This document shows positions 43,240 to 55,755 of a stretch of DNA of 64,000 nucleotides, one piece after another. Below the pieces are notes generated by a model. The model did not search any database, was not told the origin of the DNA, and was given only the letters and a program-made list of their open reading frames with translations. The position numbers were made by a program, and so were the translations under genes. Origin of the DNA: Paguma larvata (lineage: Eukaryota; Chordata; Mammalia; Carnivora; Viverridae); the NCBI GenBank assembly GCA_030068075.1, contig CM057828.1, positions 109,908,699 to 109,972,698 on the forward strand, in the 5' to 3' direction. Position 1 is the stretch's first letter, and every line of letters begins with the position of its first letter.

Positions 43240-46200
43240 TTTTTTTTCTTAAGGAAGACTCGTTGACAATGCGTCCAATGATTGAGAAGGTGTAAGTGGA
43301 GAATTTACTTACAAAATCTATCTGATGTTTGTTCTACACAGGCAGAGTGATTTCATAGCAAACCAGAAAATTCAGTCCAAGTTGAAACCAAAACTCTTTT
43401 CTCTGGCTACAGAGGCTCCTTTCCCTTGGCCCCTCTACACCTGGGTGGCTTACACTAGACAGGTGCCAACCTCACGGCTTTGGTTTGCCTGCCGAGGCGG
43501 CCTCGGTAAACCTGTCCCCAGGTGACTCGTGCAAACAAAAGGAAAAATATGTGCCGAAAACTAATCTAGGGAGTTCTAAATTTAGATCAGAGTTTTCTTC
43601 CAAGAGTTTGTTTGTAAATCAGTTTTTGGAAGCTGGAACAAACATTTCCCATAAAAACACTGTAATAAATGTGGCTGTGCAAATTTAACCCCTAATGAAA
43701 GCGGAAATGTTACACATCAGCAAAAGCAGTTTGTAGCAGTTGTCTTTTCTCAGTCTTCCTCAGCTACCTTATGGATAAAAGGGGCTTTTGTGGGCTGGTC
43801 TAGGAGGTAGACCACCACGTGCGGTAGTGCCTGGGGGAAATCAGTCCCCACTCAAAAAGTTGGATGGGAGAAACTCTTCCTGCTGCCAAAACTTCGCAGA
43901 GAAGAGAGAATTCCCTTCAACAGTTCTGATGATGCCACACAGAAGGAAGAAGGAGCAGGCTTTTTTATTTAAGGGACATTCATAAATTTGGTGTTTGTAT
44001 TTTGGGAACTGCCAGCACTTAATTTAGAAAGTATTACAACTATATTCGGCAGAAGGTGAACTTGACAGAGTTTAGACCAGGAAGTTGAATACAAAAACAT
44101 AAACAGTAAAGCAAAATAAAGAACCAAGATTCGAGCAGAGATAAATGTTGGAACCGAGAGCTTCATAGCAGAGCTATGAGCAATACCAATGTTCCAGTGC
44201 CAAACAAGGCAATGCAAAAATTTCTTTACTAGAAAAAGTAAAGAAATTTAAAAGTGGCAAAGCAATGGAATTGTGATGCTGATTACTCCGCTTTCTGTTC
44301 TTCTTTTGTCCTTGCCTGGCTTGACTCTAAAACAGTCTAAGCTATCACAAAGTCATGTGTCCATCCCACTCCACTTCCGTGACCCACATCCTAGCTACTT
44401 GCCCTACCCCCCAAAAAACCTGTGAGCAGCAAAAGCTCTCATTGTAGACAATTCCCCAATTGTTTTTGCTCCCAAATGGTAAGAGAGAGAGAATTTTTTT
44501 TCCAGTCAGAGTGAGGGGGTGAGGTGGGAGGTGGGGAGGGAAGCAAAAGATGGAGCCATGACCCATGAGGAAGAAAAGGAATCAGTTTAAGAGATTGTCA
44601 GGGGCAAAGATCTTTTTGGAAAAGAGAGAGAGAGAGAACTATGATTCCTGGGGAAAGGAATTAAAGTAGTGGGCCAGGAGGAAGGCAGGGAATGCTATGC
44701 AAGATGCATGAAATGATGCTTGGAATCTTCCAGAAAAAAAAATAAAAGCAATCAAAACAATCGAAAACACCACAAATGAAAAATATATAGGATGAGATCA
44801 AATGCCTTGTGGCACCAAGGAGGGAGCAGAAGGTACATTCCTAAGCAAGAATGGCAGTTGTGGGGCTTACCAAGAACTCTCCAGATTGTCAAGATTGGGA
44901 GCTTGTGCCCCATTCACCTAATACTCGAGGTGCAGGGAAGTCTCCAGTGCTTGTCGAGCTCCTCAGCAGTGATTTGACTTTCTGTTCTCCCAATCCAGTT
45001 TGGGCACCTCTGGAGAATCTTGTGTTTACATGTCCAACCGTAGCTGTGACCCCAAGGAACCACACCAGCTGAGTTGGGGGCCAACCCCCCTATGGTTTTG
45101 AGAAAGTAGATAGGGATTCAAACACTGGTTTTTGTCATCACAAGTGTCCTGTCATTCGGTGGCAATTTGTTCCGATTGCCACCATTGGAACAAAATGGCA
45201 GATGATGCTTTTCAAAGCGGTTTGGAAAGTGCGTTTCCAAGCCAGTTACAATAAAATCCCACAATATGTTATTTTTATTGCACCCAAACAAAAAAAGTGG
45301 TTGTGTGCAAAGATGCCATAGGAAGAGAACTCTCTGTCTAATGGGGTAGATCGAAAGCATAAGTCAAACAACGGCAATGGTCGGAGACTTTTCCTGCTTC
45401 TCTAGACCTAGAGTTTTGAGCATCTCTGGGACTGGCACCAGTATCATATTTCAGCCCTTAATATAGAGGCTTAACACTTTCAGATATGTTAATTTCAGAA
45501 AAACATTACTTGCTACTTAGTTCAAATAATCTTTTCCTGGATGAATTAAGTGAAAAGGTATAAAAAAGTCAATGTAAAAAATAGATTCATTCCAATATAA
45601 TGAGATTGTTAGAAGTCTGACTTGGTGGGAAACCCTAGCCTCTTGGATGTCTGCCACACCAGCTGTGTCCTTGTGGTACGGTAACTTCTCAGGTCCATGT
45701 TGTTTGGAAAGGGTGGTTTGGACAACACAGATCACAAAAATATATCAGTCTCCTGAAGGTCCAGCCTGGCAAGTTCATGCTCAGGTTAACACCATACTTG
45801 TGCAAGGGGTATGTTTCCCAGTTGTTTTTCGCTGCTCTAGCTCATTTCAAAACGGGCTTTTGAATTGGGTAAAAGGGATTAGACATGCTATCCTTGTCGC
45901 TTCATTCCCCAACTTCATCGTGTTTATTAATGGGTATAATCAGAGTGAGTAATTTTTAACAGACTCACTGATCTGCATACATTGGAGGAACGTCTTTCTG
46001 AATCACTGGGTGTCTGGATTATGAAACACGTTAGAAGCACATGTGAAGTTTGATTGTTTCAAGTAGTTCCACTTGACTATTAGACTTCCCTGAGTAACAG
46101 TTATTGAGGGAGCTGCTTCAACAAAATAGTAGAAGCGATTTGTCTTCCACCATTTGCTTGGATTCCACATGTAACCTTAGATCGGGCTGGGTGATGTTCT

Positions 46201-46261
46201 CTTTGGCCCCAGGAATCCCGGATCATCCCGAGGTGGAGAGGAAGAGAGAGATCATCAAGGC
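43240..46261. other. Unassigned sequence
   Basis: About 3 kb with no gene or repeat I can name. Short GA run at 44621-44637; all frames under 102 codons and unrecognised. Confidence 0.35.
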
Positions 46262-46485
46262 CAAGGGCAAACTTTTCTGTAAAGGGCCAAAGAGTAAATA
46301 TCTCAGGCTTTGTGGGCCATGTGGCCTCTGTCATGACTATTCAACTGCCACCGTGGCATGACAGCAGTTGTAGATGACACGGAAATAAAGGAGTGACCCT
46401 GTGCTCGAACAGAACTTTATTTACAAAAACAGGCAACAGGCAGATTTCGGCTGCTGGGCTTTAGTTGGTCAGCCTCTGATCTAGT
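46262..46485. repeat. hAT-type MER DNA transposon, second copy
   Basis: 'gggcaaacttttctgtaaag' (46264) and 'gaactttatttacaaaaaca' (46411), ending 'ggctttagttggtcagcctc'. Same element and orientation as 10739-10930, with the 5' end better kept. Confidence 0.75.
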
Positions 46486-46625
46486 ACAACTTCCTCACTT
46501 TACAGATAAGGGAAAAGGAAGCCAAGAATATTGGGAATTCCCGAGTCATTTGGTGATTAGTGGCAAAGCCAGACCCTAAACCTAGAAATTAAATCTAGAT
46601 TCCAGCTTTATTTCTACTGTGACAC
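46486..46625 (-). repeat. MIR fragment, antisense
   Basis: 'actttacagataagggaaaa' (46497) then 'agtggcaaagccagacccta' (46559) follow the reverse complement of MIR. Confidence 0.7.
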
Positions 46626-47054
46626 ATTAGTTCTGTCTCATTTCAAGAAGCTGATTCTGCCCTGCAGATGACATAGGTTTGAGTCAGCGGTGTTTGAGGA
46701 AATTATGTTCCAGTAACAATTCAATTATTTAATAAAAAGCACTTTGAGGAAGAGATTTTATAGGAGAGTGTCACTAATTATTGGCATTACTCTCAGTGCT
46801 GGTGTTTTGTTTAAAGATGGCATCAGGGGAGTGACAAACTGAAAGACTGTTATGTCATAGGGTCTCATTTTAACAACGTTTTTCACTAGAGTTGATTTGA
46901 ATAAAACTAGTGACCTAGGGTTTCCAATTTGCCAACGAACAATCAGCCCCCAGAGCAGAAGTTCTTACCATGGGATTCGGGGGATTAAGGACTCCTTGAA
47001 ATTCACACAGAAATTTCTGTGCATGCACTTTTTTCCCGCAGGAAAAAACAGAGT
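46626..47054. other. Unassigned sequence
   Basis: Nothing recognised. Confidence 0.35.
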
Positions 47055-47070
47055 TTTCTTTCTTTCTTTC

Positions 47071-47144
<74 letters not shown>

Positions 47145-47207
47145 TTCCTTCCTTCCTTCCTTCCTTCCTTCCTTCCTTCCTTCCTTCCCTCCCTCCCTCC
47201 CTCCATC

Positions 47208-47250
<43 letters not shown>

Positions 47251-47271
47251 CTCTTTCTTTCTTTCTTTCTT
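47055..47271. repeat. Composite polypyrimidine microsatellite attached to a SINE tail
   Basis: TTTC units (47058-47141), TTCC units (47142-47188), CCCT units (47187-47203), then TTTC units again (47207-47271). It directly joins the A-rich tail of the minus-strand SINE that follows, so it most likely grew from that tail. Phe/Ser/Leu-rich frames here are artefacts. Confidence 0.97.
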
Positions 47272-47487
47272 TTTTAATTTTTAAGTTTATTTATTTACTT
47301 AGAGAGAGACAGTGTGCAAGAGTGGAGGGAGCAGAGAGAGGGAGAGACAGAATCCCAAGGAGGCTCCCCAATGTCAGCATGGACCCCAAAGGTGAGGCTC
47401 AAACTCAGGAACCCAAACCCGTGAGATCACAACCCTAGCCAAGATCAAGAGTTGGATGCTAAACCTACTGAGCCATCTGGGTGCCCC
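47272..47487 (-). mobile_element. Carnivore SINE with expanded tail
   Basis: Minus-strand SINE, head ending 'gagccatctgggtgccccaa'. Its A-tail runs into the microsatellite at 47055-47271. Similar words acagagttttc (about 47048) and acacagttttc (about 47493) outside both suggest one target duplication around SINE plus microsatellite. Confidence 0.93.
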
Positions 47488-47489
47488 AA

Positions 47490-49549
47490 GATACACAGTT
47501 TTCCTCAGATCCCCAGAGGGATTTTGTGAGCCTTGCAAAGTTATAGGATTTCAGATGATGAAAGATTCTTGTCCAGTCAGGCCACCCAAACAGTCTGTCC
47601 GAAGAGGGAATGAAGAACCTCTCACCAACCAAGTCCCTTCCTCACATGTACCCTCTGGGGCTGGCGCTCCAGAGGGTAGTTAGCCAGCCACCAGAAGGGT
47701 CCAGAGGGGAAGGAAAAAGTAGGCATGGTTTGGCTCACACAGAGGGAGACAGAGTGTAATCCGTGAGACAATTTCAGCATCAGAGGGTCAGAGGCAGTGA
47801 TACTTGAGTCAATGGGTAGCATCACTGCGGTTTCAGGGTCTTAGCCGGCTCAGAGCGAGACTCCACTTAGTGACCAGGTACCTGAGATGAAGTTCAACTC
47901 CCAGAGGCACATGGGCTTCACTTCTGGCAATATGCTGGACTGAGTTAACTCAGCCATCCCCTCTCCTAGAGACAGAGTGATCCTAGAGGAAATAAAATGG
48001 AAGAAAAAAAAACAACTGTGTCATTATCACTTTTTAATACAAGTTGAATTCAAAAAAAAGAAATGGAATCTCTTGCACGACCGAAGCAAAAAGTGAACTA
48101 AAATCAGAATGATGAGCTTCAGCTGAACCGACAGTGACCCAGGAGGTGAAAAGCTAGATTTTTCATTCCCATGTGTGGATAAGAAGTGTGGCCTCAACTC
48201 TACGCAAGGAGAGGAGTAAGAAGAGAGGTTTTAGCCTAAAACCGGAACTCTTGAAGGGCTGTTGTTTTGTGAGATGGGGGTCAAGAAAACTCCGTCTCAT
48301 GGCCCAGATGGGTATAAAGGAGTCTTTTTGCCAGGCCTACTGATCCAGGCTGGAGAAAATGTCTACAATGAATAAAATTAAAATCCAACCTTTTACTTCA
48401 TGCTCTGGAGTAGGATCTGAATTTACATTATACACATGGATTGGGTCTCCCTACTCAAAAAACAAAACGCTCCAAACTGAAGAGTGCTTGGTGTCCCACG
48501 GATGCCTGCACAGAACTAGGGCAGACACCTCACGGCCCGTGGCACACTGACCCCCGCATAACGATGCCCTCTACCTCATCGGCATAACAATGAAGGTGAG
48601 CTTGTTCCAGAAGATCTTGCCTGCACACACAGCTAAATCAGCATGGCTGAGGCGCACGTCACTGAACCAGAAGGCAGGTCTGAGGGCATGACTTGGCATG
48701 CTACACAGAAAGCTCAAGGCATGGAAATCCATTCTGATTAAGTCCATGGAAGCCGAGGATGCTATGGCAGCAAAACCAACTCCAGACCCACTTACTAGGT
48801 TCTGGGATTCCTCTTGAACCTGGTCAGAAGGGACAGGAGAGACAAGGGCCTGACCTTGAAAACCCTGGGCCTTGGAAGCCCTTGGTGCATAAAGCTTGGG
48901 AAAGGAGGGCTGTCTTCCCGACAGGGCTGACTCTCCTGCTGTCCTCTCAAGATTATTCTGTCCTAAGGTTAGCTCTTACCTTGAGAGGAAGAGAGGGAAG
49001 TGTCCGTCTTTGTTCCAGTTTCTTTCCAGGTCTGGGACCCTCTGGCTGAGTAGAGCCTTGCCAGGGCTATCAGAGCTGTGAAGGGTGATTTTCTAAAGGC
49101 CACAGGGATCAGTGCTTCCCTGAGTAAGGACCCGACCCCAGGAGAAGGGGACATACCACAAGCCCTGTGGCACCTTGGAGAAGCCAGCTTTCTCCCCTGA
49201 ACAGGGTACGTGACAGAAGCATGAACAGCAGGATCACTGAGCAGACTCCCTCTATAAAATCCTGTGGCCAGCAGTGAGTCCCTGAGCTCTGGCCCACTGC
49301 TGGCCTGGTCTCTGAAAACTGGCCGCTGCTCCCTCCATATCTGCCTGACCCCTTCTAGTTCAGACCTTAGTAAACTGTGAACCTAGTTTTCCTGCCTCTT
49401 CCAGGCCTGGTGCCCCCTGTCCCGCACCCCCACATTCCCCGTGGCCTCTGGTTCGACACAGTCTCCAGACTTGGCTCCATCATAGCCTGAGGACGACTTT
49501 TCCACAAGCAAGCAGGATCTTTCCTGAAGGCCTGGGAATCAATGCTTTT
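47490..49549. other. Unassigned sequence
   Basis: About 2 kb with no gene or repeat that I can name. The stretch 47870-48650 could be a very old LINE but I cannot place it. Confidence 0.3.
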
Positions 49550-50190
49550 TCTGAGAACCTTCTGACATGTCAGAGAGCATCGGGAAAAACACGGTTGCCA
49601 CAGGGGGCCTGGAACAATCTCATTTGGAAGCTGGAGATAAATTTTTCCGGGCCCCTTACTCAGGAGAACCCCAGCGAGCTGCAGTTATTAGCATTTTGCA
49701 GTGACTTGGGCAGCATGCGCTGATGGCCAAAGAAAATAATGCCATTAGACCCATAATGATGGGCAGCCTCTCTGCAGACAGGACTCCCATTGACTTCAGA
49801 GGGACCTGGGCCCCAGGTGACATTCAAATGCCTTCTGCCTGCCTTCCTTGTTCAATATGAACCCGTTCCAAAGCTGAATCAGCAGTGCGAGCCAATTCTG
49901 CGACAAAACGAAGACCTTTGTTATCTTAAATTACTCGTACCATCTAACTCCTTATATAAAGCGAAATGTCTCTTAATAAAATCACCTTGATTTCCATAAG
50001 TATGTAGTACATCATCACAGCGATGATTTTATTAGGCCACCAGACCCTTCGAGAGTGTTAAAAGCCTGGCACAAAGGATGTCAATTTAGGAGGGGAAGCT
50101 GAGTGTCCAGTTTTCTACCAGAAACTAAAGTCTTGATTCTGGATATCTGAGCCGGCATTCATTTCAAATGATGTCTCAAGACCAACTTTG
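49550..50190. other. Repeat-free block, possible conserved element
   Basis: No repeat text, few CpGs, several clustered words such as 'agaaaataatgccattagac' (49732) and 'cttatataaagcgaaatgtc' (49951). Candidate enhancer by inference only. Confidence 0.3.
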
Positions 50191-50561
50191 TAGTCAAGAT
50201 ATTCTTTATTATAACCCCAAATAAACCCCACCTTCGGAAATAGCTGATACTCCTAGCAAAGGATTATGAAAATAAAATATTTTCAAGTCGGCTTTTGCTC
50301 CTGTGTTAAAAGTCACAGGCAGGAAGACCACCTGTTTCAACTTTCTCTGCTCTGTTCCCCATAACACAGGCCCTATATATTTTGGATCTGGACTGCAGTT
50401 CTGACATAGGTACGTGACACGTTTTCTGAGGCCTTTTAGTACCAGGGTAGCCAGGGACCCAGGCAATTAGGAAGGTAGGTGGGAAGGGAGGAGGGGAAAT
50501 GCTCTGTTGAGTGCCCTCCAGGGTGGCTGATCAGGGGAGTGGAGGAAGAGCTGCGTGGGCC

Positions 50562-50760
50562 CGAGTCCCAGTTCTGCCGTTCATCGGCTGTGTGATTTTG
50601 GGCATGTCGCCTTAACCTTCCTACGCCCTGGTCTCCTCTCCTGCAAACTGGAGATGGATATCAGCCTGTCTTGCAAGTTGTTTTCAATGATCCACATATA
50701 ATACCTGTAAAGCACTTACCTTATAACGTGGTAATTACTAGCTAGGTGAACCTTCCTTCG
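50562..50760 (+). repeat. MIR SINE
   Basis: 'gagtcccagttctgccgttc' (50563), 'tgtgtgattttgggcatgtc' and 'acctgtaaagcacttacctt' match MIR in sense, near full length. Confidence 0.85.
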
Positions 50761-51004
50761 TTTCCAGAGCCAGAGCGTAGGATCACACACCCGAGAGAGG
50801 AATCCCTCCTAAATTCCGTATGCAAGGGAAATCCTTTTATGGCCATGTGGACGCTGAGGAAGATAGAGACTTTCCATTTGGGCATTCTTAACTGGAAGGA
50901 AATGTTTTAATTAACCAAGAGCAGGACTTTGGTAGACCAAAGATGCAGAGTGGGGACAGTTCAGGCTACGCTAAATGTAGGCTCTTCTGACAAATGAAGG
51001 TAGG

Positions 51005-51115
51005 ATTAGCACCTAGCTCACAGAGTGATTGGGGTACAAAATAAATAACCATGTGAAGACGATGAGCACAGTGCTTGGCACAAGGGAAGCACTCAAGATA
51101 TGTTGGTTGTGCGTG
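51005..51115 (+). repeat. MIR 3' half
   Basis: 'cacagtgcttggcacaaggg' (51067) and 'agcactcaagatatgttggt' are the MIR 3' region. Confidence 0.75.
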
Positions 51116-51226
51116 TGTCAGAAGTTCAGGCACCCAGTGTCCTCTCTGAAGCTCACCTGACCCCAGTGCTAAGGCCCTTTCCACAGGTGAGGAATCAGGC
51201 AACCTGAGCAATTACATGAGAGTTTT

Positions 51227-51430
51227 GTTTATTTTTCAATGTTTATTTAACTTGAGAGAGAAAGAGAGCAGGGGAAGGGAAGAGAGAGAGGGAGACACAG
51301 AATCCGAAGCAGGCTCCAGCCTCTGAGGTGTCAGCACAGAGCCCAACATGGGGCTCGGACCCATGAACTGTGAGATCATGACCTGAGCCAAAGTCAGATG
51401 CTTAACAGACTGAGCCACCCAGGCACCTCA
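51227..51430 (-). mobile_element. Carnivore SINE
   Basis: 'gtttatttttcaatgtttat' (51227) to head 'gagccacccaggcacctca'. Perfect 13-base duplication, acatgagagtttt, at 51214-51226 and 51431-51443. Confidence 0.96.
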
Positions 51431-51443
51431 ACATGAGAGTTTT

Positions 51444-52339
51444 ATAGTGTGTGCTGGAACCAGGACTGGCGCCAAGACAATGGGGCTCCAAGGCGAATGC
51501 TTTCTACAATATGCCTCTCTGTTCCTCATCCGGGGGTTCTCAGAGTGTGAAGTCCTCCTAAACCTGCTCGTAAGAGCTGAGCCCTTCAGAGTGCACTATT
51601 TTTACAGGGTGCTCCCCTCAGCCAGCAAGGTGGCCAGCACCCCACTGAGTGAGTCCGACCTCCAGTGGACCTGTGATACCATGATGGTGGGCTTGAAGAT
51701 AAGGCAATCACCGACGAGGAAGAACTGTCCCAAGATGCCACCATGTGTCAATCCTCCACACCCTCAGCCCCTGAAAACACCTCATAACTGGGGTGGGGAG
51801 GATTACTACTCTGTAAAATGTTTTTAAACCGTAATTAGTGGGCTGGCCCTTATTATACGATAGAACCCATAACACTTCCCACAGTAGCCCTTTTCTAACA
51901 CCATTTATGCAGGTCCTAACTATGGAGGATTTTTGTCCCTTTTCTCGCTTGCTGCTAATCTGTGGAATTCATTAGCTTCTGTTCATTACTGCATGGGTCT
52001 GCAGTGACCTGTGCCTTGGTGTTTCTCATCTAGAATTGCTCAAAGACCTTGACGCAAAATAAGACCCAGCAACCTGGCTTCCTTGTTTTCTAACCACACA
52101 AATAAACTGAAAAACAAAACAAAACAAAAAACCTTAAGGAGTAGAAGGCAAGGAAGTCCCTAAAATATCTATACTCAATCTGCCTTTGGACCTTGGGATT
52201 GCTGGGGACAAGATGCTAATGAGCACGATGTTTTGGGGCCACGTGCAGGTGATAAGTCTTTACGGGGGCTGACCGCCATCCCACTATACCGTCCAATCTG
52301 TACATTAGATTGGTATGCACATTTCATAGGACTCCACCC
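51444..52339. other. Unassigned sequence
   Basis: A 126-codon plus frame (51447-51827) without recognised domains. 51840-52050 is AT-richer and repeat-free. An AAAAC run lies at 52111-52130. Confidence 0.35.
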
Positions 52340-52480
52340 AAACCCTGTGAGAGAGGTAGGACATTTTACAGGTAAGGAAACTGAGCCATTGAGATAAGTT
52401 TAAGAGACTCGTCCCCGGTTCTGGAACACAGCGCGGTGAGTGCTTGGACTTGGACTTTTGGCCCAGTGACTAGCCTGCTC
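52340..52480 (-). repeat. MIR fragment, antisense
   Basis: 'acattttacaggtaaggaaa' (52361) followed by 'ctgagccattgagataag' is the MIR reverse complement. Confidence 0.75.
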
Positions 52481-53159
52481 CACCACCCAGCCCCGCCTCC
52501 CTGTAGGAAGTGGCAAGTGTAGCCAAGCCGGGGTCCTAGCAGCCCCCAAGAGGCCGTGCTTTGAGAGTCTGGGCAGATTATTCCATCATGACGATTCGAA
52601 CAGCTTGATAGGATTTAATCGTTTGGAAGGTATTCAGCACATTTCCCAACACTAAGGGGAACGCTGGAGTCTGCTTTCCCCGATAACGATGCTACCTTAT
52701 TTTTGGAGAGTGCTTTCACACTGACACCTTCATAATTTTCTTGATTCCAGACCCAGTCCGGGATCTGTGTGAAAGGTCTCATCTTCATTAACATGTACAG
52801 TAACATACTGGGGGAAAAAACCCAAGCTGATGGAGATGAACCAAAAGGAGACAGGCAGGCCTTCTTTATGCCACCTTCATCCCCGCTTACCACGGACCTG
52901 CCGGCCACGTGTGCCCCGTGGGCCCAGCTCTCTCTGCCTATTAGGCACCATCCACTTAAGTGTGTTGCCAAGCGAGCTTTCCGACCTCAGAGGGTGCCTC
53001 TTGAAAGCAAGCTTCTGCATGAGCCCGAGAGTAGGGGTGGGACTGTGCCAACAGGGCCGGGAAGGCTCTGCAGGCCTGCGTGGTGTACGGTGGCATGAAG
53101 CTGGCACGCCTCCCCAGCTGTGGACGTAGGCGATCCCCAGGAAAAGAGCTAACCTTTTC
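52481..53159. other. Unassigned sequence
   Basis: Four overlapping frames of 76-118 codons on both strands, mutually incompatible and unrecognised. Confidence 0.35.
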
Positions 53160-53203
53160 TTTCTTCTTCTTCTTCTTCTTTTTTTTTTTTTTTTTTTTTT
53201 TGG
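53158..53203. repeat. (TTC)n-poly(T) tract
   Basis: TTC units at about 53160-53178 followed by about 23 T. Confidence 0.95.
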
Positions 53204-53409
53204 TTTTTTAAAGCTTTAGTCAAAGGGAATGCCCTGCCCGGCCCTGGGTCTCCTCTTTTTTGGGTGGGTTTCCCTATAGATGCAGCTGAGGGCTCCACTC
53301 CCAAAGGCTGTGTGTGTGGAAGAAGCTGGAAGAGATGAGGCTGCGGCCCTGCTGAGCCAGGGCAGAACCAGCCCTGAGGCCCCCCGAGTGGGGAGGGGGA
53401 AGGTAGCAA

Positions 53410-53800
53410 GCCCAGACTACAATGTTCAGAGGGGCACAGGTCTTAATGTTTCCACACTCGCCCTTCTATGATCTGCCCCGCAACAGCAGCAGAAGAGGTT
53501 ACTCGGGAACAGATCCAGTCACTCTGCTACTCCCAGCCGGTCTGACAGCACCCCCCACTTCCGGCCCTGCCCCCCTCCCGGCCTCACCCCCTACCTCTCT
53601 TGTCTCATGCTCTCCAGCCACAAGGCCTCATGCCTCCCTGCTTCGGCCACACTCACCCCCTCAGGGCTTTTGCACTCGCTGCACCCTGTGCCCAGCAAGC
53701 TCTTCTCCCAGAAATGAACATCCACCACCCCTTCAAATCTTGCATCAGACTTTCCTTTCCTCATGCAAACTGTCCTCATTTGGGGCTTGTCCCTGCAAAT
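53410..53800 (+). repeat. L2 LINE ORF2 end/3' region
   Basis: 'gggcttttgcactcgctgca' (53663), 'gcaagctcttctcccagaaa' (53694) and 'cttctatgatctgccccgca' (53463) match the L2 text preceding its 3' end. The 138-codon frame here (53422-53838) belongs to the L2 and is not a host gene. Confidence 0.8.
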
Positions 53801-54239
53801 TCTGTAACAGGTTCTGGTCCCGATCATTTCCTAGCTAGCCCTGAAAGCCTCAACCTGGAACAAGCCTGCTGAGCACTAGAGCCAGTCCGGACTAGGGCTG
53901 AAAGTGTCGACGTCACCTTTCCCAGGCAGTGGAGGGGTTTAGAGTGAGTCTTCCTGACCCCCGCCTAGGCTGGCGGTTGCCGTCTCCTGCCCTAGAGCCC
54001 CCCATCACACCCCTGCAGCCTGTAGGGCGGGGTTTCTGCTGCAGGTCTTGGCTGAAATGAGAACCCTCTCAGCTGTCTTGGCAGGAGCCAGACTCCCTGC
54101 CTAGCATTTCCAGCCCCTCTTCCAGAAGCCTGGATGCTGACGTGGGCATTTGTAGTTTCCAACATGAAAGGGATACCAGGTACCTTGGAGCAGCCAGAGT
54201 CTGTAATCAACGGCCATCACTTCTGCCTCCGTTTACCCG
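53801..54239. other. Unassigned sequence
   Basis: Nothing recognised. Confidence 0.35.
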
Positions 54240-54365
54240 ACCAAGCATACACCAGGCACTGCATGGGCCCTGGGCACCTGTCAGTAAGATACAGATCTTC
54301 CTGCCCCCGGGAGCGTTTACATTCTAGCGGGAGAAGTCAGACAGCGGACATAATCAATGATTATA
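54240..54365 (-). repeat. L2 LINE 3' end, antisense
   Basis: 'caccaggcactgcatgggcc' (54250), 'gagcgtttacattctagcgg' (54311) and 'agtcagacagcggacataat' are the reverse complement of the L2 terminus. Confidence 0.75.
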
Positions 54366-55513
54366 TTTGTGGGTTGAAAACTGAATGGTGCTCTGGAAAA
54401 GTAGGCAGCAGGGTCCCTTAAGGACACTTAAGGGGGGGGGCACATGTGGGGACATGGGGGAAGATGGCACTGCTTCTCCGGACCCCTTCAGCTTCAGCCC
54501 AGAGCCCACGCTTGAGGACACCCGCTGCCTCTGTACTGAGTTTCCTGCTAAGTGAGACCGGGCCAGTTTCACCAGACTCGAAGCCTCCTATTGGCCTTGG
54601 CGGGGGAAGTAGGGGAGCGGGCAGAGCTCTGTCAATGGCAGCCCAATGAGGAGGCTGGCCCCTAAGCCGGGCCCCCCAGAGAACAGGCAGCCTTTCAAGA
54701 GGAACTTAGTGATGTCCTTACCTACTTGGAAGCGTTCGCAGCCCTCTGCCTTGGATCCGCCCCAAGCGGTGCTCTCCAAGATGGACGTCAACCGGAGGAC
54801 TCTGCCCTCAAGAATAGACCTGTCCCATGAGGCCACCTCCGAAGACCAAGTGTGGGGCCTGCAGACCTTGCCCGTGAGTCCACAGGCCAGGCCTCCACCT
54901 AGAAACACAGGCACAGGTCCTGCAACTTGGCATGGCATCTGAGGAGCAGACGGTGGCCTGGCCATAGAACTTCGTTCTAGTCCTTTCCTAATAGATCATG
55001 GGCATGGGGGCTCGACATCCTAAGGTCTGAGGCCCAAGAACCTTCAGAAGATAGTCTCCTGGCATTTTCTACAAAAGCTTTGATCAGCAAAAATAAAAAT
55101 AATTTAAAAAATAAAATGGATTAAGAATTTTAAGATGCTGGCAACAGAGGGTTAAACCAAGTGCAGGGCCCTTCTGAGGACTGACAGCACTAATGCCATT
55201 TCATGGATCTGCGTGCCAGAAAGCCCCACAACAAACGTAGATCACGGGCACACCTGAGACGTGTAGCATGTTTCTCCCCGAGGAAAGAGAAGGTGGAGTG
55301 GGTGAAGGTACCAAAAATTGCTTCTGCACCACCAGCGAAAGGATCCACTGTTGTGTTTGCAGGGTGGGGGTGGGATGAGCGGTGGCAGAATGAGGTGACA
55401 TCAAAGGTGGCATCGGGCCAAACTGGGCTGATGTCCATGTAAAATGAGTAGCTGAGACTCTGGAACATTCTCCATTCAAAAATTGGTCAGTGATCAGCGA
55501 AAGGTAAGTAAAG
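54366..55513. other. Unassigned sequence
   Basis: Frames of about 98-125 codons on opposite strands at 54588-54965 overlap fully and are not recognisable. G-run at 54433-54440. Confidence 0.35.
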
Positions 55514-55521
55514 AAAAGAGC

Positions 55522-55747
55522 CGGGTGCCTGGGTGGCTCAGTCAGTTAGACATCCAACTTCGGCTCCAGTCATGATCTCATGGTTCGTGGGTTCAGGCCC
55601 CGTGTCGAGCTCTCTGCTGTTAGCACGGAACCTGCTTCAGATCCTCTGTCCCCCCTCTCTCTCTGCCCCTCCCCAACTTGTGTTTGCGCACGCACTCTCT
55701 CTCTCTCTCAAAAATAAAAAAACATTAAACAAATTAAAAAAAAAAAA
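55522..55747 (+). mobile_element. Carnivore SINE
   Basis: 'cgggtgcctgggtggctcag' to a 15-A tail. Short duplication aaaagagc at 55514-55521 and 55748-55755. Confidence 0.95.
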
Positions 55748-55755
55748 AAAAGAGC

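Noticed and set aside
47055..47271. Regularly repeated short units as a CRISPR-like array
   Set aside because: Units of four bases without spacers; the genome is mammalian.
46897..47438. 126- and 139-codon Phe/Ser/Leu-rich plus frames that look like membrane proteins
   Set aside because: They translate the TTTC/TTCC microsatellite and the SINE tail.
53422..53838. 138-codon plus frame in Pro/Ser-rich sequence
   Set aside because: Lies within an L2 LINE remnant.
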